The notes beneath the pieces are model-generated. The model was not told where the DNA came from and made no database searches. It saw only the letters and a program-made list of their open reading frames with translations. Below, one piece after another: positions 46,648-57,420 of a stretch of 64,000 nt of DNA (position 1 is its first letter; the number at the start of each line of letters is the position of its first letter). Where the stretch lies: contig SVCX01000003.1 of NCBI GenBank assembly GCA_015058145.1, positions 1 through 64,000 on the forward strand. The letters run 5' to 3'. The DNA is from Clostridiales bacterium. Its GTDB lineage: Bacteria; Bacillota; Clostridia; Peptostreptococcales; Anaerovoracaceae. The position numbers and the translations under genes were made by a program.

Positions 46648-47337
46648 ATGTCAATAGCAAGACCGGGCGGGTTCGAAGTTACGGACAAAGCCCTTGAAAA
46701 AGCGAATTACAAGATGGGAAGCCGCATTCTGGACATCGGATGCGGGGAAGGAGATACCGTCAACTATCTCAACAAGATGGGACTGAAGGCAGAGGGAATC
46801 GACATCAATCTGGCTAAGATCGATGACGCGAAAAAGAACTTCCCGGGAATCGATGTGAAGTTTGGAGACGGCGGATTCCTGGACGATTACATGTCCTATA
46901 CCTTTGACGGAATCATCGCCGAATGCGCGCTGAGCACTATGCTTCAGCCGGACGAGGCGCTGCACGAAGCGTACTGCGTCCTGAAGAAGGGCGGCAGGCT
47001 CATCATCACCGACTACTATGAGAAGGACCCGGATTCGCAGAAACTGAAGGCTATCGCCATAGAAGCAGCCCGCCAGTCCAGACTTCCACACAATGAGGGA
47101 GATTGTGACGCGGGAACGCCGAGCCACTTCACGGACTTCTGTTTCGAAGGCGCTTTCTTTAAGGAACCGCTCATCAGAATGGTGGAAGAGGAACTGGGCC
47201 TGCATGTGCTGTCCTTTGAGGACGCCGGCATAGAAATCGACGCGGACGATATTTACACAGACGTGAAGACAGAAACCGACGGCAAAAAACGCAAGCTGGG
47301 ATACTTTGTCCTCGTTGCGCAGAAAGCCATCGTATAG
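46648..47337 (+). CDS. SAM methyltransferase of the Mo-hydroxylase maturation cassette
   Basis: RILDIGCGEGDTVNYLNKMGLKAEGIDINLAKI; located next to AMP-ligase-like, xdhC and NTP-transferase genes. Confidence 0.75.
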   Translation: MSIARPGGFEVTDKALEKANYKMGSRILDIGCGEGDTVNYLNKMGLKAEGIDINLAKIDDAKKNFPGIDVKFGDGGFLDDYMSYTFDGIIAECALSTMLQPDEALHEAYCVLKKGGRLIITDYYEKDPDSQKLKAIAIEAARQSRLPHNEGDCDAGTPSHFTDFCFEGAFFKEPLIRMVEEELGLHVLSFEDAGIEIDADDIYTDVKTETDGKKRKLGYFVLVAQKAIV

Positions 47338-47355
47338 GAGAAAAAAGAGAGAACT

Positions 47356-48285
47356 ATGGCACTGGATTTAGATAACTGGACAGCGGAATATTTGAGTGAA
47401 AAACTTGGGGACAGGGACGATCTGGGTTCGATGACGCTCCGTCAGGCGATCGACCTGTACACTAGAGAAAAACTCACGGCGATTCTGGAAGAGACAGGCC
47501 GCGACAGATGGGGCGAAGTTCCTGTGACGAAGGAAGCGCTGAGGCCCGGCGACCTGCAGCGTGAACTGGGCTTCTGCATCGGGAGCATGGGCCTGGTGAT
47601 CGATGAAACAGACACCGTCTTGCTGCTGATGCCTTTGGAAGAAGGCTCAGCGGGGGAACGGTTTGCTAAGGCTGCGCAGGCAATTGGCGCAAAGGCAATT
47701 GAATACGGGGAAGCTTTTACGCAGAAGGAATCCGGCGGGCGCGAAGAAGCGGATCAGATTCTACAGAGAATCAGAGAGGAAGGCGTCACCAGCGTGATCG
47801 CTACGCCGACTCACATGGTATCCCTTGCGAGAGCAGCATCTCGTCAGGCGGAAGCAGGAACTGAGGAAATCTATCTGCGGAGCATTCTGCTCAATGGCGG
47901 ATTTGCCCCGGACAAGACCATTATGATGCTGGAGGAAACCTTCCAGGCCATGGTCTTTGAATTCAGCGATATCCCGGAAGCGGGACTTGGGCTCACAGCG
48001 AGCTGCGGATACGGCAAAGGCGGCCACATCCGTGAAGCGGACCTTTTCATTGAACTTATAAACCCGGTGACAGAAGAGGCGATCCGCTTCGAATCACCGA
48101 AGACGCCGGGATTCAGCAACTACGGTGAGATCGTACTCACCACTCTCGACAGAGAGGAAGCCCCTTTGGTCAGGTGCCGAACAGGTTACTACAGCAGGTG
48201 GATCTTCGGGACCTGCCCATGCGGCAGCCAACTGAAGCGCCTGGATAAGATCATACCGGGGGAGGAAGAAGGAAATGGCAGATAA
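47356..48285 (+). CDS. Short AMP-dependent ligase-like protein (PaaK-related)
   Basis: LRSILLNGGFAPDKTI; GLTASCGYGKGGHI...INPVTEE; GEIVLTTLDREEAPLVRCRTGYYSRW. Confidence 0.6.
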   Translation: MALDLDNWTAEYLSEKLGDRDDLGSMTLRQAIDLYTREKLTAILEETGRDRWGEVPVTKEALRPGDLQRELGFCIGSMGLVIDETDTVLLLMPLEEGSAGERFAKAAQAIGAKAIEYGEAFTQKESGGREEADQILQRIREEGVTSVIATPTHMVSLARAASRQAEAGTEEIYLRSILLNGGFAPDKTIMMLEETFQAMVFEFSDIPEAGLGLTASCGYGKGGHIREADLFIELINPVTEEAIRFESPKTPGFSNYGEIVLTTLDREEAPLVRCRTGYYSRWIFGTCPCGSQLKRLDKIIPGEEEGNGR

Positions 48286-49150
48286 GGTATCGTATATCGC
48301 GAGAAAATTTATAGAGGAAAACGTACCATTCGTAATCGCGGAAGTCATCGAGACAAAAGGCTCCGCGCCGCGCAAGCGAAACGCAGTCCTGCTTATGAAC
48401 TTCGAAGAGAAGACATGGGGTACCGTCGGCGGCGGTCTGCTGGAGGCGGAGACAGAACGTCACTGCCGGGAGCAGCTGAAGACGAAGGAACCCCTGCGCA
48501 CCTATGAGTTCATTCTCGATGAGGCGGCCACAGGAGAGGGCGCTTTAGCCATGGGCTGCGGCGGAGATGCCACTATCCGGATTCGGTACGTGGACCCACA
48601 AAATCCGGGTACTTTCGTGGAGGACTTCAAGACATCCTCGCAGGCCTACATCTTCGGCGGCGGTCACGTGGCGCTGGCTCTGGATCCTGTGCTCCGCCAC
48701 ATTGATTTCGAGACTACGATCATCGATGACCGGGCGGAGTACGCCAACGCGGAACGCTTCCCGGCATCCAGAACCATCGTCTGCGACAACTTCGACCACT
48801 GCTTTGACGAGATTGAACCGGATGAGGACAGCTTCTTCATCATCGTGACAAGAGGGCACAGAGGTGACCTGCAGGTTCTCCGTCAGGCTCTGAGAAAACC
48901 TCATGCATATCTGGGCATGATCGGAAGCAGGCACAAGAATCAGATTCTTGTGGATCAGCTTCTGTCCGAAGGATTCTCACAGGAGGAACTGGACCAGGTC
49001 TATACGCCGATTGGCCTGAAGATAAAGTCCGAGACGCCGGAGGAAATCAGCATCAGCATTGCGGCGGAGATGATTCTGGTGCGCGCCGAGCACAATGAAG
49101 CGGCAGTGGCGGCACGTCACGCAGAAGGAATGAGCAGGATACACGAATAA
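48275..49150 (+). CDS. XdhC/CoxI-family Mo-hydroxylase maturation protein
   Basis: EVIETKGSAPRKRNAVLL; AYIFGGGHVALALDPVLRHIDFETTIIDDRAEYAN; RGHRGDLQVLRQAL. Confidence 0.9.
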   Translation: MADKVSYIARKFIEENVPFVIAEVIETKGSAPRKRNAVLLMNFEEKTWGTVGGGLLEAETERHCREQLKTKEPLRTYEFILDEAATGEGALAMGCGGDATIRIRYVDPQNPGTFVEDFKTSSQAYIFGGGHVALALDPVLRHIDFETTIIDDRAEYANAERFPASRTIVCDNFDHCFDEIEPDEDSFFIIVTRGHRGDLQVLRQALRKPHAYLGMIGSRHKNQILVDQLLSEGFSQEELDQVYTPIGLKIKSETPEEISISIAAEMILVRAEHNEAAVAARHAEGMSRIHE

Positions 49151-49153
49151 GAT

Positions 49154-50569
49154 ATGAGAATCGGCTACAACAGAGAAAAAACAGAACAATACGATAAACG
49201 CTTCGGCGTTGTCATTCTGGCAGCAGGCTTGTCGACGCGCATGAAAGCTTTTAAGCCGCTTCTTCCCGTAGATGGGCGGCCTGCATTGGAAGGTCTGATT
49301 GAGACGGCGAAAGCAGCGGGTCTAACGGATATCACCGTTGTGACCGGCTACAACCGGGAGACTCTCGCGCCGGAACTGTCGCGGCTCGGCGCCGCGGAGG
49401 CCTATAATGAGAACTTCGAGAACGGCATGTTCTCCTCCATACAGACAGGACTTGCAAAGGCAAGACAATCCGGCAAGGAAGGCTACCTGCTCATGCCGGT
49501 GGATTGTCCGCTGATCAGCGTCAGCGTTCTGCGGGCGGTTATGGACGGCGCGGCGGAGGGTGATGCTTTTGCAGTGGCGCTCTTCGAGGGCAAGAAAGGG
49601 CATCCGCTGTATATTCCGGCGGGACAAATCGATGAGATTTTCGACTCTGACGGGCAGGGCGGACTGGCTGCGATTACGGACCGGTATGCGGAGGAGATGG
49701 TCCGCGTGGAGACAGGAGAAGAAGGATGTCTTCTGGATATGGATACGCCGGAAGGATACGCAGACATCCAGAAGTTCGTCGCGAAAGGGTTCTCCAGAGA
49801 GAAACTGGAGCTTCTGACCGCGCGGAAGAGAATCATCCTGGTTCGCCACGGCGAGACGAGACAGCACGAGAAACCGATGTACATCGGTCAGTACGACGTG
49901 CCTCTGTCGGAGGAAGGCCGCGCCCAGGCGGAAGAGCTGGGAAAGCAGATCGTTGAGCTCATGGCGGAGGACGTGGAAGCGGAAATGCTCGGCATGGACA
50001 AGTTCGGCAAGGAGCCGATGCCGGCTATCGAGCGAATCTATTCCAGCGACCTGTCACGGGCGCAGGAAACGGCAGACGTCATTGCGGAGGCAATCAACCA
50101 GGCTTACCCGCAGCTTGCGGATATGACGGGAGCGCCGATCAAAGTCAAACTGGACGCAGGATTGAGAGAAATCTCCCTGGGCGAGTGGGACGGGCACCCG
50201 ATCAGCGAGATTGCAGAGCAGTATCCGGAAGAATATGAGCGCAGAGGGCGCGACATCTTCAGTTTCAAGATGCGCGGAGCGGAGAGTTTCTACGATATGC
50301 AGTACCGGGTCAAGGCCGCGCTGCGAAACATATTGCGGAACGATGACGCGAAGGATATTATCATCGTCGCCCACAGCGGCGTCATCCGCGCATTGGAAAA
50401 CAACATTCTCGGCATGCAGGTAAACGACGACTGGAATCCAGTCGCAAAGGGCGAACTGCGTATGCTGGAGCCGTTCCCGGAGCAGCAGCGGGAAAAAGTG
50501 CACGGCGACAGACCGATGAACATGAATGATCTGACCATGGAAGCTGTGTATGAGATGTACGAATCATAA
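49154..50569 (+). CDS. MobA/MocA-like nucleotidyltransferase fused to histidine phosphatase
   Basis: N-terminal VVILAAGLSTRMKAFKPLLPVDGRPALE; C-terminal RIILVRHGETRQHEKPMYIGQYDVPLSEEGRAQ. Confidence 0.9.
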   Translation: MRIGYNREKTEQYDKRFGVVILAAGLSTRMKAFKPLLPVDGRPALEGLIETAKAAGLTDITVVTGYNRETLAPELSRLGAAEAYNENFENGMFSSIQTGLAKARQSGKEGYLLMPVDCPLISVSVLRAVMDGAAEGDAFAVALFEGKKGHPLYIPAGQIDEIFDSDGQGGLAAITDRYAEEMVRVETGEEGCLLDMDTPEGYADIQKFVAKGFSREKLELLTARKRIILVRHGETRQHEKPMYIGQYDVPLSEEGRAQAEELGKQIVELMAEDVEAEMLGMDKFGKEPMPAIERIYSSDLSRAQETADVIAEAINQAYPQLADMTGAPIKVKLDAGLREISLGEWDGHPISEIAEQYPEEYERRGRDIFSFKMRGAESFYDMQYRVKAALRNILRNDDAKDIIIVAHSGVIRALENNILGMQVNDDWNPVAKGELRMLEPFPEQQREKVHGDRPMNMNDLTMEAVYEMYES

Positions 50570-50580
50570 CACGAGAATTA

Positions 50581-51029
50581 TGACGGAAAGAATATTACAC
50601 ATCGCAAGTGAACAAGAAACAGAACAGCTGGGCGAACGAATCGGGCAGACAGCGAAGCCCGGAACGGTCATCGCGCTGATCGGCGACCTTGGTACAGGTA
50701 AGACGACTCTGACCAAGTCCATCGCCAGAGGACTCGGCGTAACGGAAACCGTGACGAGTCCGACGTTTAACATCATCAGAGAGTACAAGAGCGGCAGGAT
50801 TCCTCTGTACCATTTTGACGTGTACAGAATCGCGGATCCTGACGAGATGTTCGAACTGGGGTACGAAGAGTACTTCTACGGCGACGGCATCTGCGTCGTC
50901 GAATGGGCGGATATCATAGAAGAATTGCTCCCGGAAGATGCGGTCATCTTTTACATTGAGCGCGGCGCATCGGAAGAGGAGCGCGAATACAGAATAGAAG
51001 GCGCAGCGGAAGACTTATGTATATTCTAG
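50581..51029 (+). CDS. tsaE: tRNA t6A synthesis ATPase TsaE
   Basis: GDLGTGKTTLTKSIARGLGV; VTSPTFNIIREY. Confidence 0.9.
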
Positions 51030-51745
51030 CAATTGAGACAACAGGAGCATTCGCGTCAGTGGCCCTGGCGGAAGCAAACGAAGCGGGCGGCGAATGCCGC
51101 GTCATCGCACATGTGGAAGGACACGACAGATATTCACACCTGCAGAATCTGACGCCACAGATACAGCAGGTGCTTTGCGATGGGGGCGTTTCTATCGATG
51201 AGCTGTCCGCCATTGCGGTATCCAACGGACCGGGATCTTTCACGGGAATCCGAATCGGCGTATCTACAGCCAGAGCTCTCTCTCAGGTCAAAGGCATTCC
51301 GTGCGTTCCCGTATCGAGCCTGGAAGCGCTGGCTTTGCGTGCTGATGCTGCGGAGAATGCAGTCATCTGTCCGATTCTTGACGCTCGCAGGAGCCAGGTC
51401 TACGGCGGAGGATACCGAGGCGGTGAAGAAGTCATCCAGGCCGGTCCGTACACCATTGAGGAATTCATGGAACTGGCTGCGGATTATGAAGAAATCTATT
51501 TGATGGGCGATGGCGTCGACACCTGCGGGGAGAAAATCGGAACGCTGCGGACGGAAGGCGTTGATTTTGCGCCGGAAGAAATCAGATACCAGAGAGCGGA
51601 GGAAGTCGCGGCCATCGGGGCCAAGAAGTACGCCGCCGGCGAAGGCGTGAACTTCGACCAACTGGAGCCGGAGTACATGCGCATGGCGGAGGCTGAGCGG
51701 AAGCTTCGGGCGAAGCTGGCGGAGAAGGGAAGGTCCAATGGCTGA
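51017..51745 (+). CDS. tsaB: tRNA t6A synthesis protein TsaB
   Basis: ILAIETTGAFASVAL; AVSNGPGSFTGIRIGVSTARALSQ. Confidence 0.9.
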   Translation: MYILAIETTGAFASVALAEANEAGGECRVIAHVEGHDRYSHLQNLTPQIQQVLCDGGVSIDELSAIAVSNGPGSFTGIRIGVSTARALSQVKGIPCVPVSSLEALALRADAAENAVICPILDARRSQVYGGGYRGGEEVIQAGPYTIEEFMELAADYEEIYLMGDGVDTCGEKIGTLRTEGVDFAPEEIRYQRAEEVAAIGAKKYAAGEGVNFDQLEPEYMRMAEAERKLRAKLAEKGRSNG

Positions 51746-52193
51746 CGTGATCATCCGGCAGGCGGTTCCCGAAGACGCCGAAGATATTTTTGAAATCGAA
51801 CAGATCTGCTTTCCGGATCCCTGGAGTCTGGACTCCATCCGGTACGAACTGGAGGAAAATCCGAGAGCGTTTTATGTCGTTGCGATCCACAACAGTAAAG
51901 TAGTAGGCTACGCAGGACTCTGGTGGGTCGTGGACGAAGGGCACATTACAAATGTGGCCGTGCGGCCGGGATACCGGAACAGGAAGATCGGGGAGAGCAT
52001 CATCCGCGCCCTGATTGAACACACCACCGGCGAGGGCATTCTGCATCACACCCTGGAGGTGCGCAGAAGCAATGAACCGGCCATCAATCTCTATGAGAAG
52101 TTCGGATTTGAAGTGGAAGGCGTCCGCAAAGGCTACTACCGGTTCGGCGATGAAGATGCGCTGATTATGTGGAGGCACGAGGAGACAAAGTGA
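51738..52193 (+). CDS. rimI: Ribosomal protein S18-alanine N-acetyltransferase
   Basis: GNAT motif [49 protein letters not shown]. Confidence 0.9.
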   Translation: MADVIIRQAVPEDAEDIFEIEQICFPDPWSLDSIRYELEENPRAFYVVAIHNSKVVGYAGLWWVVDEGHITNVAVRPGYRNRKIGESIIRALIEHTTGEGILHHTLEVRRSNEPAINLYEKFGFEVEGVRKGYYRFGDEDALIMWRHEETK

Positions 52194-53206
52194 TAGACGG
52201 TAAATTCGCAATACTGGCAATTGAATCAAGTTGTGACGAGACGGCGGCGGCGGTGGTGCTGGACGGACGCGATGTTCGGTCCAACGTCATCTCTTCCCAG
52301 ATCGACATCCACAAAGCTTACGGCGGCGTGGTGCCGGAGATTGCTTCGCGGCACCATTTGGACAACGTGAACTGGGTGTGTCAGAAAGCGCTGGACGACG
52401 CCGGCGCGAGGATGGATGACATCGACGCCATCGGCGTGACCTACGGGCCGGGACTCGTGGGCGCCTTGCTCATCGGACTGGCTACCGCGAAGGCGTACGC
52501 TCTGGCGACGGGAAAGCCGCTGATTGGCGTCCACCACATCCACGGGCACATCTGCGCCAACTTCATTGAGCACAAAGAGCTGGAACCTCCGTTTATGGCA
52601 CTGGTCATTTCCGGCGGCCATACGAACATCGTTGAGGTTACAGATTACAATAAACTGAGGGTGCTCGGCGGCACACGTGACGACGCTGCAGGAGAAGCCT
52701 ACGACAAAGTCGCCCGCGTGCTGGGACTCGGCTATCCGGGCGGTCCGCTCATCGACAAAATCGCGAAGAAGGGCAACCCCGAGGCGGTGGAATTCAAGCG
52801 CGTCTTCCTGGAGAAAGGCAGCATGGATTTCAGTTTCAGCGGCATCAAGACGGGGGTACTCAACTACGTAAATTCAGAGAAACAGGCAGGCCGTGAGATC
52901 AACGTGGCTGATGTTGCGGCCAGCTTCCAGCAGGCAGTGCTGGACGTGGTCGTTGCCAAGACGGTTGAAGCGGCCCTGTCCTTGAAGAAAGATAAAATCG
53001 TGATGGCGGGCGGCGTTGCTGCCAACAGCAAGCTCCGCGCCATGCTTCAGTCCGCGTGCGAGGAACACGGTTTGAAACTCTATCATCCGTCACCGATTCT
53101 CTGCACGGATAACGCAGCTATGATCGGCTGCGCAGCGTACTATAAATACCAGGCGGAGGGAGCGGATGATCTGACTCTCGACGCCATACCGAATCTGTCC
53201 ATATGA
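52169..53206 (+). CDS. tsaD: tRNA t6A transferase TsaD
   Basis: [43 protein letters not shown]. Confidence 0.95.
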   Translation: MEARGDKVIDGKFAILAIESSCDETAAAVVLDGRDVRSNVISSQIDIHKAYGGVVPEIASRHHLDNVNWVCQKALDDAGARMDDIDAIGVTYGPGLVGALLIGLATAKAYALATGKPLIGVHHIHGHICANFIEHKELEPPFMALVISGGHTNIVEVTDYNKLRVLGGTRDDAAGEAYDKVARVLGLGYPGGPLIDKIAKKGNPEAVEFKRVFLEKGSMDFSFSGIKTGVLNYVNSEKQAGREINVADVAASFQQAVLDVVVAKTVEAALSLKKDKIVMAGGVAANSKLRAMLQSACEEHGLKLYHPSPILCTDNAAMIGCAAYYKYQAEGADDLTLDAIPNLSI

Positions 53207-55146
53207 TAGTCATTTCCGCGAACAATCTGACAAAAGAATACGACGGCTCCAACTTGGTGCTGGACAAGGTCAGCTTCGCTGTCAACAAGGGCGAGCGAAT
53301 TGGAATCATCGGTATCAACGGGGCCGGTAAAACGACGCTTCTGAGAATGCTGACCGGGCAGCTCCCTCATGATGGGGGAGATTTTTTCGTGTCCTCAGAC
53401 CTGCGGATCGGTTACCTGGAGCAGGATGGCGGCTTCGATTCGGAGAATACGGTCATCGAAGAGGTCAACAAGGTCTTTGAACACTTTCCGGTGATGGAGA
53501 AAGAGATGGAGCGGCTGCTCGAGGAACAGGCTCTGGACGCCTATGAAGCGCTTCGGGAGAGGTATGAGCGCATGGGCGGCTACATGTATCAGAGCGAGAT
53601 CAGAGGGATCCTCACCAGCATGGCCTTCGATGAGTCCACGTACAACATGAAGATTTCTACATTGTCTGGCGGCGAGAAGACGAGGCTAGCCCTGGCAATC
53701 CTGCTCTTAGAGAAGCCGGACATCCTGTTTCTGGACGAGCCGACAAATCACCTGGACATCGGCACTCTGAAGTGGCTGGAGCAGTATCTCAAAGGCTACC
53801 GCGGTACGATTATGATTGTCTCCCACGACAGATACTTCCTGAATGAAACGGTGAACCGGATCTTCGAGATCGAGAGGGGACGCCTGAGCATATACGAAGG
53901 AAACTATGAGTTCTACGCGGCGGAGCGCAGGAACAGGCGCGAAGTCGAACTGCGTCATTACGAGAAACAGCAGAAGGAAATCGAACGTCAGGAGGAGATG
54001 ATCCGCCGGTTCAAGCAGAGGGGAACGGAGAAACTGGCCAAAAGGGCAGCGTCGAGAGAGAAGCGCCTGGAAGCCATGGAACTCATGGACCGCCCGGATC
54101 AGGGCCACGGCAAGCTCAGGCTCAACTTCCGCCAGAACTTTCAGAGCGGCAAAGATGTGCTGCAGGCTGACGATCTGAGCAAAAGCTTCGGGTACGGTCT
54201 GAACAGGGTGGAACTGTTCAGAAATGTCTCCATAGATGTGAAGCGGGGAGAACGCATCTGCATCGTCGGAGACAACGGCATCGGCAAGACCACCCTCATC
54301 CGAATGCTTATGGGCGATCTGGTGAGCACCACCGGCCACATCAGAGTAGGCCATAACGTTCAGTTCGGATACTACGATCAGGGGCAGCAGCTTTTGAACG
54401 ACAGCAATACGGTTATCGAAGAACTGCAGGACGCCTATCACCTCTATTCAGAAGGCGAACTGCGCAATATCCTGGGCAGATTTCTCTTTAGAGGGGAGGT
54501 GGTCTTCCAGGAGATCGGGGACCTGAGCGGTGGAGAACGAGCGAGATTGTCTCTGCTCAAACTCATGATGTCAGGAGCCAATACGCTCGTCCTGGACGAA
54601 CCGACGAACCATCTGGACATTGAGTCAAAGGAAGTCTTTGAGGAGGCTTTGCTGGAGTTTCCGGGCACTTGTCTGATTGTTTCCCACGACCGCTATTTCC
54701 TGAACAGGATACCGACCAGGATTATGGAACTGACGGAAAACGGTCTGGTGAACTATCTGGGTAAGTACGATTACTACGTGGAGAAGAAACAGCAGTTTAT
54801 CGAATCCGGGAAGAAGTACGTGGCGGGATTATCCAAGGCGGCCGCAGGCGGGGAGGATGCTTTTGCACCTGTTGAGGAGGCCGCTGACGCGGGTTTGTCC
54901 GCGGCGGAAGAGCGGCGTCTCAAGAAAGAGCGGGAGGCCGAGGAGCGCCGCCTGAGACGCAGGAAGGAAGCTTTGGAACAGGAGATCGAGAGGCTTGAAA
55001 GCGAGATCGACAGCATCCATGAGGAACTGCAGAAACCGGAAGTCATGACGGACCACGAAAGGCTCAGAACACTCAGCGAGAAGATGACGAAGGACAAGGA
55101 GTCCCTGGACCTCTGCTATGAGCAGTGGCTTGAATTGCAGGAGTGA
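53203..55146 (+). CDS. ABC-F family ATPase
   Basis: Two ATPase domains ([18 protein letters not shown]), [25 protein letters not shown]-terminal coiled coil; no TMs. Confidence 0.9.
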   Translation: MIVISANNLTKEYDGSNLVLDKVSFAVNKGERIGIIGINGAGKTTLLRMLTGQLPHDGGDFFVSSDLRIGYLEQDGGFDSENTVIEEVNKVFEHFPVMEKEMERLLEEQALDAYEALRERYERMGGYMYQSEIRGILTSMAFDESTYNMKISTLSGGEKTRLALAILLLEKPDILFLDEPTNHLDIGTLKWLEQYLKGYRGTIMIVSHDRYFLNETVNRIFEIERGRLSIYEGNYEFYAAERRNRREVELRHYEKQQKEIERQEEMIRRFKQRGTEKLAKRAASREKRLEAMELMDRPDQGHGKLRLNFRQNFQSGKDVLQADDLSKSFGYGLNRVELFRNVSIDVKRGERICIVGDNGIGKTTLIRMLMGDLVSTTGHIRVGHNVQFGYYDQGQQLLNDSNTVIEELQDAYHLYSEGELRNILGRFLFRGEVVFQEIGDLSGGERARLSLLKLMMSGANTLVLDEPTNHLDIESKEVFEEALLEFPGTCLIVSHDRYFLNRIPTRIMELTENGLVNYLGKYDYYVEKKQQFIESGKKYVAGLSKAAAGGEDAFAPVEEAADAGLSAAEERRLKKEREAEERRLRRRKEALEQEIERLESEIDSIHEELQKPEVMTDHERLRTLSEKMTKDKESLDLCYEQWLELQE

Positions 55147-55180
55147 TATAAGGTATAATTATTCTTGCAATTGGAGGTAG

Positions 55181-55414
55181 ATGCTGATGATACTGGATCA
55201 AGTCAAGGAACTTGTTGTGAACCAGACCGGAGTGTCTGCAGATGAATTGAATCTGGACACCAGCCTGATGAACGATATCAATGCGGACTCACTGGATGCA
55301 GTTGAAATCATCATGGCGATAGAAGATGAATTTGAGATAAAGATCCCGGATGAGGAAGCGGAGAAGTTTCTCACCATCAGGGATATCGTGGAATTTCTGG
55401 AGAAAACGGTATGA
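55181..55414 (+). CDS. acpP: Acyl carrier protein
   Basis: LMNDINADSLDAVEIIMAIEDEFEIKIPDEEAEKF; DSL phosphopantetheine site. Confidence 0.95.
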   Translation: MLMILDQVKELVVNQTGVSADELNLDTSLMNDINADSLDAVEIIMAIEDEFEIKIPDEEAEKFLTIRDIVEFLEKTV

Positions 55415-56058
55415 AAAAACAACAGACCAAAATATCCAATGCGGTAATCAGAAGACTGCCGCGTTATCGGAGATACCTGAATGAGCTCAGGAAGAAGGGC
55501 GTCGACAAGATTTCGTCCAACGAATTCAGCAATCTCATAGGATATACCGCGTCCCAGATCAGACAGGATCTGAACAACTTCGGAGGGTTCGGTCAGCAGG
55601 GCTACGGATACAGCGTAGAAGGCCTGTACAATGAAATCAGCGCCATTCTGGGTCTGGACAGAGAGTATAAGATGGTGGTCGTCGGCGCGGGAAATCTAGG
55701 TAAGGCCATCGTCAATCACACCTATTATTACAAGACCGGATTCGTGGTCAAGGGCATCTTCGAAGTGAAGCCAGAGCTGATCGGCACGGAGATCAACGGC
55801 GTCGAGGTTATGGACTACGAGGGTATTGTAGAGTTCGTGGAGAACAACAACATCGACATCGGCATCATCTGCACGACGAAGGAAGTCGCCCAGGAAGTGG
55901 CAGACAGGCTTTGCTTCGCGGGCGTGAGAGGTCTCTGGAATTTCGCGCCAATCGACATTGAAACACCATCTCATGTAGCCGTGGAGAATGTGCACATCAG
56001 CGAGAGCCTGCACTCCCTGGCGTACCATATGAGCCGGGCGACCGACGAGAGAAAGTAA
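55411..56058 (+). CDS. rex: Redox-sensing repressor Rex
   Basis: ISNAVIRRLPRYRRYLNEL; GYTASQIRQDLNNFGGFGQQGYGY; VVVGAGNLGKAIVNH. Confidence 0.95.
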   Translation: MKKQQTKISNAVIRRLPRYRRYLNELRKKGVDKISSNEFSNLIGYTASQIRQDLNNFGGFGQQGYGYSVEGLYNEISAILGLDREYKMVVVGAGNLGKAIVNHTYYYKTGFVVKGIFEVKPELIGTEINGVEVMDYEGIVEFVENNNIDIGIICTTKEVAQEVADRLCFAGVRGLWNFAPIDIETPSHVAVENVHISESLHSLAYHMSRATDERK

Positions 56059-56089
56059 ATATAAGTACGCATCCGGCGTTTAAAATGAA

Positions 56090-56116
56090 ATGACCGCTTC
56101 GAGTTGAAGCGGTCAT
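56090..56116. terminator. Convergent hairpin between rex and ferredoxin
   Basis: ATGACCGCTTC-GAGTT-GAAGCGGTCAT. Confidence 0.6.
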
Positions 56117-56140
56117 AGAATTACGTTCCAGATTTAGAAA

Positions 56141-56308
56141 CTAGCCTTCTTTAGGGGCGTCTACTGGGCAAGCCTCTGCGCAAGCACCACAGTCGATGCA
56201 AGCATCAGCGTCGATCGCATAGATGTCGCCTTCTGAAATAGCTTCTACCGGACATTCGTCTTTGCAAGCGCCACAAGCGATGCATTCGTCAGAAATTGTA
56301 TAAGCCAT
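56141..56308 (-). CDS. 2[4Fe-4S] ferredoxin
   Basis: CIACGACKDECP and CIDCGACAEACP. Confidence 0.95.
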   Translation of the reverse strand: MAYTISDECIACGACKDECPVEAISEGDIYAIDADACIDCGACAEACPVDAPKEG

Positions 56309-56376
56309 TACGTTACCTCCTTTAAGATTCTGCAATTCATACAGAGATTATAGCATTTGCATCGAGAGAATACAAT

Positions 56377-57204
56377 ATGAAAGTTTACTCATTATCAGGC
56401 AGGAGCGGCACGGGAAAGAGTTTCCAGGCCATTAATCTGTGCAAAGAAAAGAATATAGAGAGCATCATCGACGACGGGCTTTTCATTTATCGCAACAAGG
56501 TCATTTCCGGAATTTCGGCAAAGCGTCAGCGTACGATTATCCAGGCCGTCAAGACGGCCATCTTCTCCGATGACGATAAGGCGGAAGAAGCAAAAGCCGC
56601 AATCGCCCGCATGAACCCTGAGTCATTGCTGGTCATCGGCACGTCTGACGAGATGATCGACAGAATCGTCGCCCGTCTGGAACTGCCGGAGCCATCCGAA
56701 CGGATTTACATCGAGGACATCACGACCGAAGAGGAGAGAGTCATCGCCCGCAAGCAGCGAAAGGAGATGGGCCAGCATGTCATTCCTGCCCCGACGTTCC
56801 AGCTCAGGAAGCAGTTTTCGGGTTATTTCATGAAGCCCATGAGAATAATCAGAGAATTTGGACCGAAAGGACAGTACTGGAAGGAAACGGCGGAGAAGTC
56901 GGTCGTGCGTCCATCCTACAGCTACATGGGTAAGTACAACATCTCTGAGAAAGTCATGTCCGACATCATCGATTGCATCGGCGCGGATATGGGATGCATT
57001 CACCAGGCGGATAAAGTGCTCATCAAGGAGAAACGTGAGATGTCCAATGAGGGCATTGAACTGGAAATCGTAGTGGACATGGATTACGGCGAAGATCTCA
57101 TGGGAAAGGCGGAGACCTTTCAGACAAGAGTCGCCAATGAAATCGAGGAGATGACAGCCTTCAACGTCAACAAAGTGGACGTTGAGGTTAAGGATATCAT
57201 ATGA
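56377..57204 (+). CDS. P-loop ATPase of unknown function
   Basis: SLSGRSGTGKSFQAINL Walker A; C-terminal Asp23-like VVDMDYGEDLMGKAETFQTRVANEIEEMTAFNVNKVDVEVKDI. Confidence 0.6.
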   Translation: MKVYSLSGRSGTGKSFQAINLCKEKNIESIIDDGLFIYRNKVISGISAKRQRTIIQAVKTAIFSDDDKAEEAKAAIARMNPESLLVIGTSDEMIDRIVARLELPEPSERIYIEDITTEEERVIARKQRKEMGQHVIPAPTFQLRKQFSGYFMKPMRIIREFGPKGQYWKETAEKSVVRPSYSYMGKYNISEKVMSDIIDCIGADMGCIHQADKVLIKEKREMSNEGIELEIVVDMDYGEDLMGKAETFQTRVANEIEEMTAFNVNKVDVEVKDII

Positions 57205-57279
57205 TGTGCGAATCTTACAGCCGGGCAGAAGCCCGGTTTTTATTGTCATTATTTTTTAGGAAAAGCTTTTATAAAGAGG

Positions 57280-57308
57280 TTGACAAACAGTCTGAATGGG
57301 GTTAAATT
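57280..57308 (+). promoter_or_regulatory. groE promoter
   Basis: TTGACA, 17-nt spacer, TAAATT. Confidence 0.7.
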
Positions 57309-57312
57309 ATAC

Positions 57313-57339
57313 TTGGCACTCAAACAGGGGGAGTGCTAA
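57313..57339. promoter_or_regulatory. CIRCE operator (HrcA site)
   Basis: TTGGCACTC-N9-GAGTGCTAA upstream of groES. Confidence 0.95.
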
Positions 57340-57420
57340 CAATGGAACGAAACAGCGGATTAGAGGCCCGATATTATGGGGCTTTCGCGGCCCCTGAAAA
57401 ATAAAAAGGAGATGACAAGT

